From Methanomethylovorans sp. (GTDB lineage: Archaea > Halobacteriota > Methanosarcinia > Methanosarcinales > Methanosarcinaceae), in assembly GCA_014361205.1 (NCBI GenBank), contig JACIVZ010000010.1:1-37153 (forward strand): a stretch of 37,153 nucleotides of DNA, in the 5' to 3' direction. Under the pieces are notes generated by a model. That model made no database searches. It was given only the letters and a program-made list of their open reading frames with translations, and was not told where the DNA came from. Numbering within the stretch: position 1 is the first letter of the stretch; each line of letters starts with the position of its first letter. Below are positions 16,393-25,769 of the stretch, in pieces. The position numbers and the translations under genes are program-made.

Positions 16393-17449
16393 AGATGCCA
16401 GAGAGAGAGCCTACAGGGGAGAAATCACCTTAAAGGATGCATTGAAACTCATAAAATTACCCCCTTTTGAACTTTTTTCCTTTGCAGATGAGCTTCGTTC
16501 AAAAGCAGTGGGTGATGTGGTGACATATGTTGTTAACAGGAACATATATATCACAAACATGTGCTTGGGAAAATGTGGTTTTTGTGCATATCGCTCTGAT
16601 CAGGGATTCTTTCTCAGCATAGACCAAATACTTGAAAAGGTAGCTGAAGCAAATGAAGCTGGAGCAGTGGAGATATGTATCCAGGGAGGTTATCTTCCAC
16701 AACTTGACCTCAATTACTATATTTCTGTAGTTGAAAACATAAAAGATGTTTTTCCGAAAATAAGTATACACGGTTTTTCACCAATGGAGATCTTCTATGC
16801 GTGCAAAAATACAGGCATTCCCCTTCAAGAAGCTTTTTTAAGACTGAAAGAAGCTGGTCTTGATACACTTACAGGAACCTCTGCAGAAATACTGTCGGAT
16901 AGAGTCCGGAAGATAATATGCCCTGGAAAAATCAGTACTGATGAATGGGTAAATACTATAATTGCTGCACATCAGGCTGGACTGAAAAGTAATTCAACTA
17001 TAATGTATGGTCATCTCGAAACCATAGAAGAACGTCTGAATCACCTGTTTATTCTTCGTTCTATACAGCAAAAGACAAGTGGTTTTACAGAATTGGTACC
17101 GCTACCGTTTATGCCATACAACAACCCTCTTGGAGAAAATCTGCTATCTCAGGGAAAATTCATGACTATGGGTATTGAAGACCTGAAATTTTATGCCATA
17201 GCAAGGATAATCCTTAATGGTTCTATAAATAATATTCAGGCAAGCTGGGTCAAGCTTGGAAAGAAACTTTGTCAGGTAGCCTTACATTGTGGCGCCAATG
17301 ATCTTGGCGGAACCCTGATGGAAGATCAGATCTCCAAGGCTTCTGGAAGCACTAATGGTGAATATGTTTCGCCTGAAGAGATAGAATGGATGATCACATC
17401 TTCAGGAAGGATACCAAAACAAAGAAATGCTCTTTATGAAGAGGTATGA
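16373..17449 (+). CDS. cofH: CofH, copy 2 (tandem paralogue)
   Basis: A second CofH of 358 residues, closely similar to copy 1 over its whole length, with the same C64-x3-C68-x2-C71 motif, CIQGG, GFSPMEI and CGANDLGGTLMED. The start at 16373 is set by GGGAGG 6 nt upstream; an in-frame ATG at 16316 lies inside copy 1 and adds 19 unrelated residues. It overlaps copy 1 by 20 nt and abuts cofC, so translation is coupled. Paired cofH genes are known in Methanosarcina. Both keep the cluster ligands, so both may be active. Whether the second copy has a different substrate or role is not evident. Confidence 0.92.
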   Translation: MLSFIPEDARERAYRGEITLKDALKLIKLPPFELFSFADELRSKAVGDVVTYVVNRNIYITNMCLGKCGFCAYRSDQGFFLSIDQILEKVAEANEAGAVEICIQGGYLPQLDLNYYISVVENIKDVFPKISIHGFSPMEIFYACKNTGIPLQEAFLRLKEAGLDTLTGTSAEILSDRVRKIICPGKISTDEWVNTIIAAHQAGLKSNSTIMYGHLETIEERLNHLFILRSIQQKTSGFTELVPLPFMPYNNPLGENLLSQGKFMTMGIEDLKFYAIARIILNGSINNIQASWVKLGKKLCQVALHCGANDLGGTLMEDQISKASGSTNGEYVSPEEIEWMITSSGRIPKQRNALYEEV

Positions 17450-18103
17450 ATGCGAGCTGTCATCCCCTACAAAAAAGAAAATGCAAAATCAAGGCTATCT
17501 CCAGTTCTCAGCCGGGAAGAAAGAGAACAATTTGTTGAATTCATGTTAAAAGATGTTATATGGTGTCTTAAAGAGGCAGGAGTTAAAGATATAGATATCC
17601 TCACAACTTCAAAATATGATGCACTTTATGAACTAGGTGTAAATTTTGTACTTGATGAAAGAGATCTGAACGACTCCGTTAATAATTATCTTAAAAAAAC
17701 GGATCAACCTGTATTGATAATAATGGCTGATGTGCCCCTTACCAGACCAAAACATATCAAAGAAATAATTTCCTCTGAAGAGGATGTGGTAATAGTACCT
17801 GGAAAAGGCGGGGGGACAAACATCTTGTTCATTAGAAAACCGGCGGGGTTTCATGTCTGTTATTATGGGATGAGCTTTCGAAACCACTGTACAATTGTAA
17901 AAGATATGAAACAATCTTTAAAAATATATGATTCTTTCTTGCTGAGTACAGATATAGATGAACCACAGGATATTGTAGAAATAATCTTGCATGGACATGG
18001 ATTTTCCCTGAAATATGCACTTGATAAATTCGAACTGGAAAGTGGCAAAGCACGTGTAAAGCTTGTCAACCACCATGAATATAAAAGCAATAAAGGGCTT
18101 TGA
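17450..18103 (+). CDS. cofC: 2-phospho-L-lactate guanylyltransferase CofC
   Basis: This enzyme activates 2-phospholactate (or a related three-carbon acid) with GTP for attachment to Fo in F420 synthesis. The 217-residue protein has the nucleotidyltransferase-like N-terminus MRAVIPYKKENAKSRLSPVL, with the RL and Lys residues that bind nucleotide, and ADVPLTRP, where the Asp binds metal (about residues 93-100). The ATG directly follows the cofH2 stop (TGA-ATG) without a gap. cofD and cofE are not in the window. Confidence 0.93.
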   Translation: MRAVIPYKKENAKSRLSPVLSREEREQFVEFMLKDVIWCLKEAGVKDIDILTTSKYDALYELGVNFVLDERDLNDSVNNYLKKTDQPVLIIMADVPLTRPKHIKEIISSEEDVVIVPGKGGGTNILFIRKPAGFHVCYYGMSFRNHCTIVKDMKQSLKIYDSFLLSTDIDEPQDIVEIILHGHGFSLKYALDKFELESGKARVKLVNHHEYKSNKGL

Positions 18104-18171
18104 GTGCAAAAGATATAAAAATAAAAACATTGTTAGGGTACGTTAAGTTATACAATCTCAATTTACAGGTG

Positions 18172-18351
18172 ATGTTTGTGTCCATCGAAGTGAACAGGTA
18201 CAAATGTGGATATTGCGGTGCATGTGTGGGTGTGTGTCCAGCAGGAGCCCTGGAACTAGTGGAGACATGGATAGAAGTAGATGAAACTTGTTCCAGTTGT
18301 GGCCGATGCGCCAAGATATGCCCCGTAGGAGCTATCATGGTGATCAGATGA
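18172..18351 (+). CDS. 2[4Fe-4S] ferredoxin partner of geranylgeranyl reductase
   Basis: A small ferredoxin with two cluster motifs ([12 protein letters not shown] and [12 protein letters not shown]). The start is uncertain. ATG 18172 (59 residues) is given, but GTG 18178 has the better spacing from AGGTGA (5 nt), and a TTG at 18100 would add 24 residues. Its stop overlaps the ATG of the reductase gene (ATGA). In Methanosarcina acetivorans the ferredoxin encoded beside geranylgeranyl reductase (MA1485 with MA1484) was shown to be needed for full lipid saturation in a reconstituted host. This gene has the same position. TATA-like GATATAAAAATAAAA near 18110-18124 may give it its own promoter. 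Confidence 0.9.
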   Translation: MFVSIEVNRYKCGYCGACVGVCPAGALELVETWIEVDETCSSCGRCAKICPVGAIMVIR

Positions 18352-19556
18352 AAGATAATTATGATGTTATAGTAGTAGGTGCCGGACCAGCTGGTTCCGT
18401 AGCAGCAAAGACAGCAGCTAAGAAGGGACTGAGCGTATTGCTTATAGAAAAACGCCAGGAGATCGGTGACCCTGTAAGATGTGCCGAGGGCGTGAGTAAA
18501 GAAGCATTAAAAAAACATATTGCACCTGATCCAAGATGGATATGTTCTGATATGAAAGGGTCTAAAATCTTTTCTCCAGACGGTACATGTATACAAATGG
18601 CTGAAGAGATAGCCGGAGGTGAAGTAGGGTATGTTCTGGAAAGAAAAGTTTTTGATCGTGTACTTGCATACGAAAGCGCTAAAGCTGGAGCCGAAGTAAT
18701 GGTTAAGACCAGAGCTACAGGCCTTATTATTGAAAATGGATATGTATGCGGCATCAAAGCCATGCATCTTGGACATGAATATGAGATCAGGTCAAAAATC
18801 GTTATTGGAGCCGATGGAATAGAGTCCAAAGTTGGAAGATGGGCAGGTATTGATACTTCACTAAAGCCTTCCGACATGGAGACATGTGTGCAGTATCTTA
18901 TGAGCGGTGTTAATGTTGATAAGGAATACTGTCAGTTTTATTTAGGCAGAAAAATTGCACCCTGTGGGTATCTATGGATATTCCCAAAAGGAGACAACAT
19001 GGCCAATGTAGGTATCGGCATACTTGGAAGCGAATCCGGACCTAAGAGAGCTGTAGACTACCTGAATGAATTTGTAAAGGAAAAACTTCCAGATGCCTCA
19101 ATTATAGAAATTGATTACGGGGGAGTACCTGTCAGTGGATCAATCGATAGAACCATCAGCAACGGACTCATGCTGATTGGCGATGCTGCAAGACAATCAG
19201 ACCCTGTCACAGGAGGCGGTATAATAAATGCCATGGATGCTGGCCAGATGGCAGGAGAAGTAGCTTATAATGCAATTCTTGCAAATGATGTTTCCACAAA
19301 AATGCTTCAAGAATATGAAAATAAGTGGAGATCAACAATTGGTAAGGCTATAGATAACGGCTTGATAGTTAAAGATACTTTTGTCAAGTTTACAGACGAA
19401 GAACTGAATTCACTGGCACATTCTTTAAAGGATGTGAATTTTAACAAAATGGGTCTTACAGAGTTGCTTTACGCGCTTTTTAAAGCTAATAAGAAACTTT
19501 TGTGGGATTTAAGAGTTTTATTTAAAAATGTTGTTAAGAATGAATTAGATTTATAG
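18348..19556 (+). CDS. Digeranylgeranylglycerophospholipid reductase (geranylgeranyl reductase)
   Basis: A FAD enzyme that hydrogenates the double bonds of archaeal ether lipid chains, giving saturated archaeol; it may also act on prenyl chains of quinone-like carriers. The 402-residue protein has an N-terminal Rossmann motif G11-A-G-P-A-G16, the DPVRCAEG segment with conserved C45, the family motif PxxYxWxFP at P205-P213, and a second FAD motif [15 protein letters not shown]. The start at 18348 overlaps the ferredoxin stop; an in-frame ATG at 18288 would run through the ferredoxin gene. Electrons probably come from that ferredoxin. Confidence 0.94.
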   Translation: MKDNYDVIVVGAGPAGSVAAKTAAKKGLSVLLIEKRQEIGDPVRCAEGVSKEALKKHIAPDPRWICSDMKGSKIFSPDGTCIQMAEEIAGGEVGYVLERKVFDRVLAYESAKAGAEVMVKTRATGLIIENGYVCGIKAMHLGHEYEIRSKIVIGADGIESKVGRWAGIDTSLKPSDMETCVQYLMSGVNVDKEYCQFYLGRKIAPCGYLWIFPKGDNMANVGIGILGSESGPKRAVDYLNEFVKEKLPDASIIEIDYGGVPVSGSIDRTISNGLMLIGDAARQSDPVTGGGIINAMDAGQMAGEVAYNAILANDVSTKMLQEYENKWRSTIGKAIDNGLIVKDTFVKFTDEELNSLAHSLKDVNFNKMGLTELLYALFKANKKLLWDLRVLFKNVVKNELDL

Positions 19557-19578
19557 TCAGACTATAGTTCTTAACCCA

Positions 19579-19604
19579 AAATATCATTATAAAACATGAT
19601 ATTT
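19579..19604. terminator. Hairpin between convergent genes
   Basis: A 9-bp perfect stem (AAATATCAT 19579-19587 / ATGATATTT 19596-19604) with an 8-nt loop, followed by six T at 19606-19611 on the plus strand. It fits termination after geranylgeranyl reductase. It overlaps the trkH stop, and the A-rich sequence before it may serve the opposite strand. Confidence 0.6.
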
Positions 19605-21036
19605 ATTTTTTCCAGAATTCAGGTGTGAATAATACCACTACTGTAAAAACTTCCAGCCTGCCTATCCACATATTAATTATTAGAATAATTTTAGCCATTG
19701 CAGGCATTGAATTGAAACTTGCCATCGGTCCTATAATATTGAATCCTGGACCAATGTTACCAAGAGTTGTAATAGATGCAGTAATCGAAGTGAGAATATC
19801 TACACCCAATAAACAAATAACAAATACACTGGCCATAAATATAAGGAAATATATAACTATAAAAGATACTATCTCTTGTATCATATTTTCTGAAACTCTG
19901 CGCTGATTGAACTTTATAGGCTTTACTGCATTTGGATGGACATATTTGAAAAGTTCCCATCTGGCATGTTTAAGTAACAAAAGGATCCTTACTGCTTTTG
20001 GACCACCAGCAGTAGAGCCGGCACATCCACCTATGAACATTACAAGTAAAAGTACGATCCTTGAAGAATCTGGCCATATATTGAAATCCGTACTCGCGAA
20101 ACCTGTTGTAGTAAGCAGAGATACCACCTGAAACACCGAGTAACGCAGACATGTAAGTGGATCTGCACCTGTACCATATCTTAAAGTAAGGATAAGAACC
20201 GCACTTGCCACTACAACTACTGCAGTATAAAACTTGAATTCTTCATCTTTTAATATGATTTTGTGATCTGTGTAAAGTGTTTTATATAATAACGAGAAGT
20301 TTGCCCCTGCTATAAACATAAAAATTATGATTATAGCTTCTATTAAGGGACTGTCAAAGAATGCAATACCAGCCCCATAAGGGGAAAAACCCCCTGTAGC
20401 CATTGTTGTAAAGGTATGCGTAACAGCATCATACGTTGACATACCTGCAAGATGCAATGCTGCAACCTCTAAAGCAGATAAAACCACATATACCATCCAG
20501 AGAATTTTAGCTGTATCTCTTATTCTGGGTTTTATCTTTTCTTCAGTAGGTCCAGGAGCTTCTGCTCGGAAAAGTAGTCTGCCTCCGATGGACAATTTTG
20601 GGAGAATGGCAATAAAAAGTACAATGATACCCATTCCTCCTATCCACTGAATAAAACTTCTCCAGAAAAGAATGCTTTTTGAGTGGCTTTCAACATCATC
20701 AAGAATACTTGCACCGGTAGTTGTAAAACCTGACATTGTTTCAAAAAATGAGTTCAGAGGAGATATTCCGTCTAAAATAAAAGGAATGGCACCAAAAATC
20801 ATCGCTGCCAGCCATCCAAAAGCTACTATAGCAAAAGCCTCCCTGAGCTTCCAGTCATCATCTGACTTATAGGATAACCAGAGATATATTCCAACAATTT
20901 CAGTCAAAACAATGCCTGCAACAAAAGGAATTGGGGACTCATCGTAATATAAAGCTAAAATTAAAGGAAATAACATCATTATTCCAAGGAAACGCAAGAG
21001 TGTTCCCAATACGCTTAATACTACTTTTGAGTTCAT
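19603..21036 (-). CDS. trkH: Trk-type potassium uptake protein TrkH
   Basis: A membrane channel-like K+ transporter of 477 residues with four M-P-M repeats. The selectivity-filter segments are readable as SGFTTTGAS (about residues 102-110), ATGGFSPYG, TTTGFAST and TLGNIGPGF, each with the key glycine. It lies 10 bp after trkA in the same orientation, so the regulatory and channel subunits are made together. ATG 21036 has only a weak Shine-Dalgarno sequence. Length is normal. Confidence 0.94.
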   Translation of the reverse strand: MNSKVVLSVLGTLLRFLGIMMLFPLILALYYDESPIPFVAGIVLTEIVGIYLWLSYKSDDDWKLREAFAIVAFGWLAAMIFGAIPFILDGISPLNSFFETMSGFTTTGASILDDVESHSKSILFWRSFIQWIGGMGIIVLFIAILPKLSIGGRLLFRAEAPGPTEEKIKPRIRDTAKILWMVYVVLSALEVAALHLAGMSTYDAVTHTFTTMATGGFSPYGAGIAFFDSPLIEAIIIIFMFIAGANFSLLYKTLYTDHKIILKDEEFKFYTAVVVVASAVLILTLRYGTGADPLTCLRYSVFQVVSLLTTTGFASTDFNIWPDSSRIVLLLVMFIGGCAGSTAGGPKAVRILLLLKHARWELFKYVHPNAVKPIKFNQRRVSENMIQEIVSFIVIYFLIFMASVFVICLLGVDILTSITASITTLGNIGPGFNIIGPMASFNSMPAMAKIILIINMWIGRLEVFTVVVLFTPEFWKK

Positions 21037-21046
21037 AGTGATCTTA

Positions 21047-22381
21047 CTATTTGAAAAGTTTTTCCACAGCTTCTATTGATGATGGAAGGGAAAATACTAC
21101 AACTCTGTCATTTTCCTGTATAATATGGCTGCCACGAGGAACTATAGTTCTTCCATTATGCACGATCATGCTTATAATGGCTCCTGCAGGAAATTTAACT
21201 TCTCTTAATGGCTTACCAACTATTTTTGATTTACTTGTGGCAGTGTATTCGATGATTTCAGCTTTTTGGCCTTCTATAGTAGTAATTGATTCAATACCCT
21301 TTCCCATAGTTAATTTAAGCACTTCATTGACAGTTGCACCCCTAGGACTTACGGCACTATCTACTCCAACCATTTCAAAAAGAGGAATATAATCTGACCT
21401 GTCAGCTCTGGCAATAACTTTCTTTACACCTAATTTTTTGGCTATAAGAGAGCACAGAAGGTTCTTTTCATCGCTGTCCGTAACAGAAACAACCACATCC
21501 ATCTCATTTATGCCTTCATCTTTTAACAAATTTATGTCAGTACCATCGCCATGAAGGACAAGAACCCCAGGAAGTTCATCTGCAATCTGCTCAGAACGGC
21601 TTTTGCGGGATTCTATAATCTTCAGATCTGCTTCACTGTTACCAATTAATTTTGCCAGATAAAAACCAACTATTCCTCCACCTATAATCATAACCTTACT
21701 ACGTCTGCCAACTACTTCTCCCAGAAGACCCCTGATATCTTTCATCGCAGAAGGTTGCCCTATTAAAACAATGTGATCATTCTCTTCTATCGAATCTTCA
21801 CCGTGGGGAATAATTACATCATCTTTACGAAAAATAGCACTTACTATACAGCAATCAGTAAGATGAAGATCTTTCATTCTCTTATTGGCAAAATAGCTTC
21901 CCTTGGAAACAACTAACTCCATCATTTCCACTTTACCCTCTGCAAATGATTCGATATCAATGGCAGAAGGTATTGCAAGAATCTGTGCAACTTCCGAAGC
22001 CATAGCAAGTTCCGGACAGATCATGACATCAATACCTATACTAGCTCGCTTAGCTATTGGTTTATCAATGTAATCGGGATTACTAACCCTTGCCATTGTC
22101 TTAAGTTTATTTTTATCTCCTACAATGAGCTTAGAAGCCATACATGCTACAATATTGACCTCATCAGAACCAGTAACTGCCATCAGGATATCAGTTCCTT
22201 TGATAACCTTGGACAATATAGACACATTTGCACCATTGCCTTGAATCACCTGCACATCCAGTTCATTGATGCGTTTACAAGCTTCTTCGTTCTGTTCTAT
22301 AACAATTACATCATTAGTAGCATACAATGCTTTTGCTATATGATAGCCAACTTCCCCGGCACCTATAATGATAGCTTTCAT
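21047..22381 (-). CDS. trkA: Trk potassium system NAD-binding regulatory protein TrkA
   Basis: A peripheral gating protein of the Trk system, 444 residues with two RCK units. The first Rossmann fold begins with G7-A-G-E-V-G12 and the second with G234-G-G-I-V-G239; each is followed by a TrkA-C domain (about 145-220 and 360-444). The conserved acidic residues ending beta-2 (VIEQ and IIES) fit NAD(H) binding. ATG 22381 has AAGGAG 4 nt upstream. It is the upstream gene of the trkA-trkH pair. Confidence 0.94.
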   Translation of the reverse strand: MKAIIIGAGEVGYHIAKALYATNDVIVIEQNEEACKRINELDVQVIQGNGANVSILSKVIKGTDILMAVTGSDEVNIVACMASKLIVGDKNKLKTMARVSNPDYIDKPIAKRASIGIDVMICPELAMASEVAQILAIPSAIDIESFAEGKVEMMELVVSKGSYFANKRMKDLHLTDCCIVSAIFRKDDVIIPHGEDSIEENDHIVLIGQPSAMKDIRGLLGEVVGRRSKVMIIGGGIVGFYLAKLIGNSEADLKIIESRKSRSEQIADELPGVLVLHGDGTDINLLKDEGINEMDVVVSVTDSDEKNLLCSLIAKKLGVKKVIARADRSDYIPLFEMVGVDSAVSPRGATVNEVLKLTMGKGIESITTIEGQKAEIIEYTATSKSKIVGKPLREVKFPAGAIISMIVHNGRTIVPRGSHIIQENDRVVVFSLPSSIEAVEKLFK

Positions 22382-22519
22382 GCAACTCCTTCAGAGAAAT
22401 ATTGTATACTATGTATAAAAATATGTATATCGGAAAATACACATCTATATCTAAATTATTATATTGAAATTTAGAAAATTATCAAAAAAGATATCCTATC
22501 ATCTAAGCAGCAACCATAC

Positions 22520-23698
22520 CTATGAATTAAAGGCATCCTTTACTTTATCAAATATACCTGAGTGTTTAGATTTACCGTTTTTTTTCTTTTCTATTTCATC
22601 GAATTTTCTGAGTAAATCTTTCTGTTCTGAAGTAAGATTAGTAGGTGTTTGGACAATAACTTTAACAAGCTGATCACCTTCACCACTCCCGTTTAAGTGC
22701 GGCATTCCTTTTCCTTTAAGCCGGAGAACGGAATGTGTTTGTGTACCAGGTTTTATGCTCATTTTGACATTTCCATAAAGAGTGGGGACAACTACTTCAT
22801 CACCTAAAGCTGCCTGCACAAATGATATTGGTAGCTCATATAGTATATCATCCCCCACACGGTCGAAGGTCTCATGTGGTTGGACGTGTACCATCACATA
22901 AAGATCACCTGCAGGTGCTCCTGGACTTCCTGCTTCTCCTTCTCCGCGTATTTTCAGTCGCAGACCATTGTCAGCTCCTTTTGGTAACTTTACTGAAAGT
23001 TTCTTTACTTTCTTGACCTTTCCTGTACCTTTACATGCTGGGCACGGAGTTTCAATTATGCGTCCATCACCATGACAAGTACTGCATATAGTAGTACTCA
23101 TAAAACGTCCAAAGGGAGTATTACGTGCACTGGTGATCTGACCAGTACCATGACATGTTGGACACGTTATAGGATTTGTACCAGCTTTTGCACCTGTTCC
23201 TCCACATGCTTCACAGTTTTCTGCCCTTGGAACATTAATCGTAGTTTCCACACCTTTGGCTGCTTCTTCCAGCGATATGGAAAGATCATATCTTAAATCT
23301 GAACCTCGCATTGGAGCACTGCGCCTGCTTCTTCCGCCACCGAAAATATCGCTTGAGAAACCTCCAAAACCACCTCCGAAACCACTTCCAAAGATGCTTG
23401 AGAGAATATCGCCAAGATCCTCAAAACCTCTGAAGTCTGCACCCCGGAAGATATCTTCCTGAGAATAGCGCCCATCTATACCTGCGTGACCAAATTTATC
23501 ATACTGAGCTCTTTTTTCTGCATCTGAGAGCACAGCATATGCTTCTGAGATCTCCTTGAATTTCTCCTCTGCATCTGGAGCCTTATTTTTATCCGGATGA
23601 TATTGCATTGCAAGTTTCCTATATGCTTTTTTTATTTCGGCTTCAGTAGCATCCTTGGAAACCCCAAGAATCTCATAATAATCACGTTTAGTGGACAT
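22520..23698 (-). CDS. dnaJ: Chaperone DnaJ (Hsp40)
   Basis: A type I Hsp40 co-chaperone of 392 residues. It has a J domain with H34-P35-D36, a Gly/Phe-rich linker (about 95-130), four zinc-binding CxxCxGxG repeats (about 148-215: [32 protein letters not shown]) and a C-terminal substrate-binding domain. All key residues are present. ATG 23698 lacks a Shine-Dalgarno sequence. The candidate TATA boxes lie in a duplicated 14-bp unit 34-61 nt upstream, and a terminator-like hairpin separates it from dnaK, so it probably has its own promoter. Confidence 0.96.
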   Translation of the reverse strand: MSTKRDYYEILGVSKDATEAEIKKAYRKLAMQYHPDKNKAPDAEEKFKEISEAYAVLSDAEKRAQYDKFGHAGIDGRYSQEDIFRGADFRGFEDLGDILSSIFGSGFGGGFGGFSSDIFGGGRSRRSAPMRGSDLRYDLSISLEEAAKGVETTINVPRAENCEACGGTGAKAGTNPITCPTCHGTGQITSARNTPFGRFMSTTICSTCHGDGRIIETPCPACKGTGKVKKVKKLSVKLPKGADNGLRLKIRGEGEAGSPGAPAGDLYVMVHVQPHETFDRVGDDILYELPISFVQAALGDEVVVPTLYGNVKMSIKPGTQTHSVLRLKGKGMPHLNGSGEGDQLVKVIVQTPTNLTSEQKDLLRKFDEIEKKKNGKSKHSGIFDKVKDAFNS

Positions 23699-23731
23699 AG
23701 AAGATCGTATGTGGATTTTACATTGATTATT

Positions 23732-23759
23732 GTATTAAATATTTTGTATTAAATATTGC
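23732..23759. repeat. Tandem 14-bp repeat in the dnaJ promoter
   Basis: TTGTATTAAATATT occurs twice head to tail without a spacer. Read on the minus strand each unit contains a TATA-like ATTTAATAC, so the dnaJ promoter seems to carry two identical TATA/BRE units one and a third helical turns apart. Confidence 0.7.
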
Positions 23760-23776
23760 ATTGGTATAAAATAAAA

Positions 23777-23796
23777 GGTATGTCCAGAGACATACC
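23777..23796 (-). terminator. Terminator-like hairpin after dnaK
   Basis: Read on the minus strand, GGTATGTC-TCTG-GACATACC forms a perfect 8-bp stem with a tetraloop, followed at once by TTTTATTTTAT. It starts about 25 nt after the dnaK stop. It resembles an intrinsic terminator and would separate dnaK and dnaJ transcripts. Confidence 0.65.
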
Positions 23797-23820
23797 GGAA
23801 TTGTCCTATAATGCAGCTAT

Positions 23821-25671
23821 TCAATTTTTACCATCATCAACTATTTCATAGTCTGCATCGACTACACTTTCATCGGTACTGGACTTGGAAGTCCCTGCTG
23901 CAGCTCCTGCACCGGAAGCTGCTTCCTGTTGGGCTTTCTGATACATCGCAGCTGATACATCATATATAGCTGTTTGTAGAGCCTCCGTCTTGGACTTGAT
24001 AGCTTCTATATCTTCTTTCTGCAGAGCATCTTTAAGAGCAGCGATTGCATTTTCTACTTTTGACTTCTGATCTGATGTTACTGAGTCACCTGCTTCCTTT
24101 AGAGTCTTTTCAGCTGCATTGACCAGTGATTCAGCAGTGTTTTTAATTTCCACCTGCTCTTTACGTTTACGATCTTCCTCAGCATGTAATTCTGCATCCT
24201 TAATCATCTTTTTGATCTCTTCCTCAGACAAACCACCTGGCTTCTGTATTGATATGGACTGTTCCTTGCCGGTACCAAGATCTTTTGCAGTTACATGTAG
24301 GATACCATTTGCATCTATGTCAAAGGTGACCTCTATCTGAGGGACTCCCCTCGGAGCCGGAGGAATACCATCCAAGATGAAACGGCCCAATGTCTTATTT
24401 GCAGAAGCTATACCCCTTTCACCCTGTAACACATGTATCTCTACAGATGTCTGATTATCAGCGGCTGTGGAGAATATCTGGCTTTTTCTTACAGGTATAG
24501 TTGTGTTACGTTCGATAAGCGGAGTTGCAACACCACCAAGTGTTTCTATACCAAGAGTAAGCGGTGTGACATCAAGCAACAGCACATCTTGAACTTCTCC
24601 TGTCAACACACCAGCCTGCACTGCAGCTCCCAACGCCACTGCTTCATCTGGGTTAATATTCTTATAGGGGTCTTTGCCAATAATTTTTTTCACAGCTTCA
24701 TATACTGCCGGCATCCTTGTTGAGCCACCGATGAGCAAAACTTTGTCGATATCCTTAGCTGTAAGTTTTGCATCATCCAGAGCCCTTCGTACTGAAACCA
24801 GAGTCTTGTCCACTAAGTCAGCTGTCATCTTTTCGAATTGAGCCCTTGTGATATCAATATCAATGTGCTTTGGCTGCCCATTTGCATCTGCTGTTATGAA
24901 AGGCAGATTGACATTAGTAGAGGTTACACTGGAAAGTTCTATTTTTGCTTTCTCTGCAGCATCCTTAAGTCTCTGCATAGCAGATTTATCTTTGCTAAGA
25001 TCAATACCTTCCGTCTTTTTGAACTCATCTACCAGATAATCAATGATCCTTTGATCAAAATCATCTCCGCCAAGATGGGTATCCCCACTTGTGGAAAGCA
25101 CTTCAAATACTCCATCCCCAAGTTCCAGGATCGATACATCAAATGTACCTCCGCCCAGATCATATACAAGGATTTTTTGTTCTCCTTCTGCCTTGTCCAA
25201 CCCATATGCAAGCGATGCAGCAGTGGGTTCGTTTATGATCCTCAGGACTTCTAATCCTGCAATAGCACCTGCATCTTTTGTTGCTTGTCGCTGAGCATCA
25301 TTGAAATAAGCAGGGACTGTGATGACTGCCTTCTTAATGGGTTCTCCCAGATAGGCAGATGCATCGTCTTTTAATTTCCGCAGGATCATGGCAGATATTT
25401 CCTGGGGAGTATAATCCTTACCATTAAGGTGTACTTTATAACCTGGTTCTCCCATATGCCTTTTAATTGAATACACTGTATTCTCTGCATTTGTAATCAT
25501 CTGCCTCTTGGCGACCTGTCCCACAAGTAACTCACCCTTCTTGGAAAAACCCACAACTGAAGGCGTTGTCCTACCTCCTTCTGCATTGGGAATTACTGTA
25601 GGTTCTCCACCTTCAATAACAGCCATACAAGAATTTGTGGTTCCAAGATCTATACCCAATATCTTTGCCAT
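23821..25671 (-). CDS. dnaK: Chaperone DnaK (Hsp70)
   Basis: An ATP-dependent Hsp70 that folds proteins together with DnaJ and GrpE. The 616-residue protein has the ATPase signatures IDLGTTNSC (about residues 6-14), [10 protein letters not shown] and [11 protein letters not shown], followed by the substrate-binding domain and a Gly/Ala-rich tail. About 23 residues found after KRxxG in proteobacterial DnaK are missing, the short form typical of Gram-positive bacteria and archaea, consistent with transfer from bacteria. ATG 25671 is chosen over an upstream in-frame ATG (25728) because GAGAGGT lies about 7 nt before it. Confidence 0.97.
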   Translation of the reverse strand: MAKILGIDLGTTNSCMAVIEGGEPTVIPNAEGGRTTPSVVGFSKKGELLVGQVAKRQMITNAENTVYSIKRHMGEPGYKVHLNGKDYTPQEISAMILRKLKDDASAYLGEPIKKAVITVPAYFNDAQRQATKDAGAIAGLEVLRIINEPTAASLAYGLDKAEGEQKILVYDLGGGTFDVSILELGDGVFEVLSTSGDTHLGGDDFDQRIIDYLVDEFKKTEGIDLSKDKSAMQRLKDAAEKAKIELSSVTSTNVNLPFITADANGQPKHIDIDITRAQFEKMTADLVDKTLVSVRRALDDAKLTAKDIDKVLLIGGSTRMPAVYEAVKKIIGKDPYKNINPDEAVALGAAVQAGVLTGEVQDVLLLDVTPLTLGIETLGGVATPLIERNTTIPVRKSQIFSTAADNQTSVEIHVLQGERGIASANKTLGRFILDGIPPAPRGVPQIEVTFDIDANGILHVTAKDLGTGKEQSISIQKPGGLSEEEIKKMIKDAELHAEEDRKRKEQVEIKNTAESLVNAAEKTLKEAGDSVTSDQKSKVENAIAALKDALQKEDIEAIKSKTEALQTAIYDVSAAMYQKAQQEAASGAGAAAGTSKSSTDESVVDADYEIVDDGKN

Positions 25672-25769
25672 AATATTACCTCTCAGATTATTATAATATT
25701 TTATTGTAAATATTTTTATTGCAAACAAGGATTTATTGCTTGTTTATACACTCTTCACACGAAACAGCC
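25672..25769 (-). promoter_or_regulatory. dnaK promoter with N9-spaced dyad
   Basis: A dyad AAACAAG (25723-25729) / CTTGTTT (25739-25745) with a 9-nt spacer lies upstream of a TATA-like AATAAAAATATTT (near 25708-25720 on the minus strand). GAGAGGT precedes the ATG. The dyad has no T-run after it on the minus strand, so it looks more like an operator than a terminator. Confidence 0.45.

Noticed and set aside
18066-18338. Minus-strand open frames across cofC and the ferredoxin
   Set aside because: They are antisense shadows; their apparent His/Pro/Thr-rich content comes from the complementary cysteine and glycine codons.
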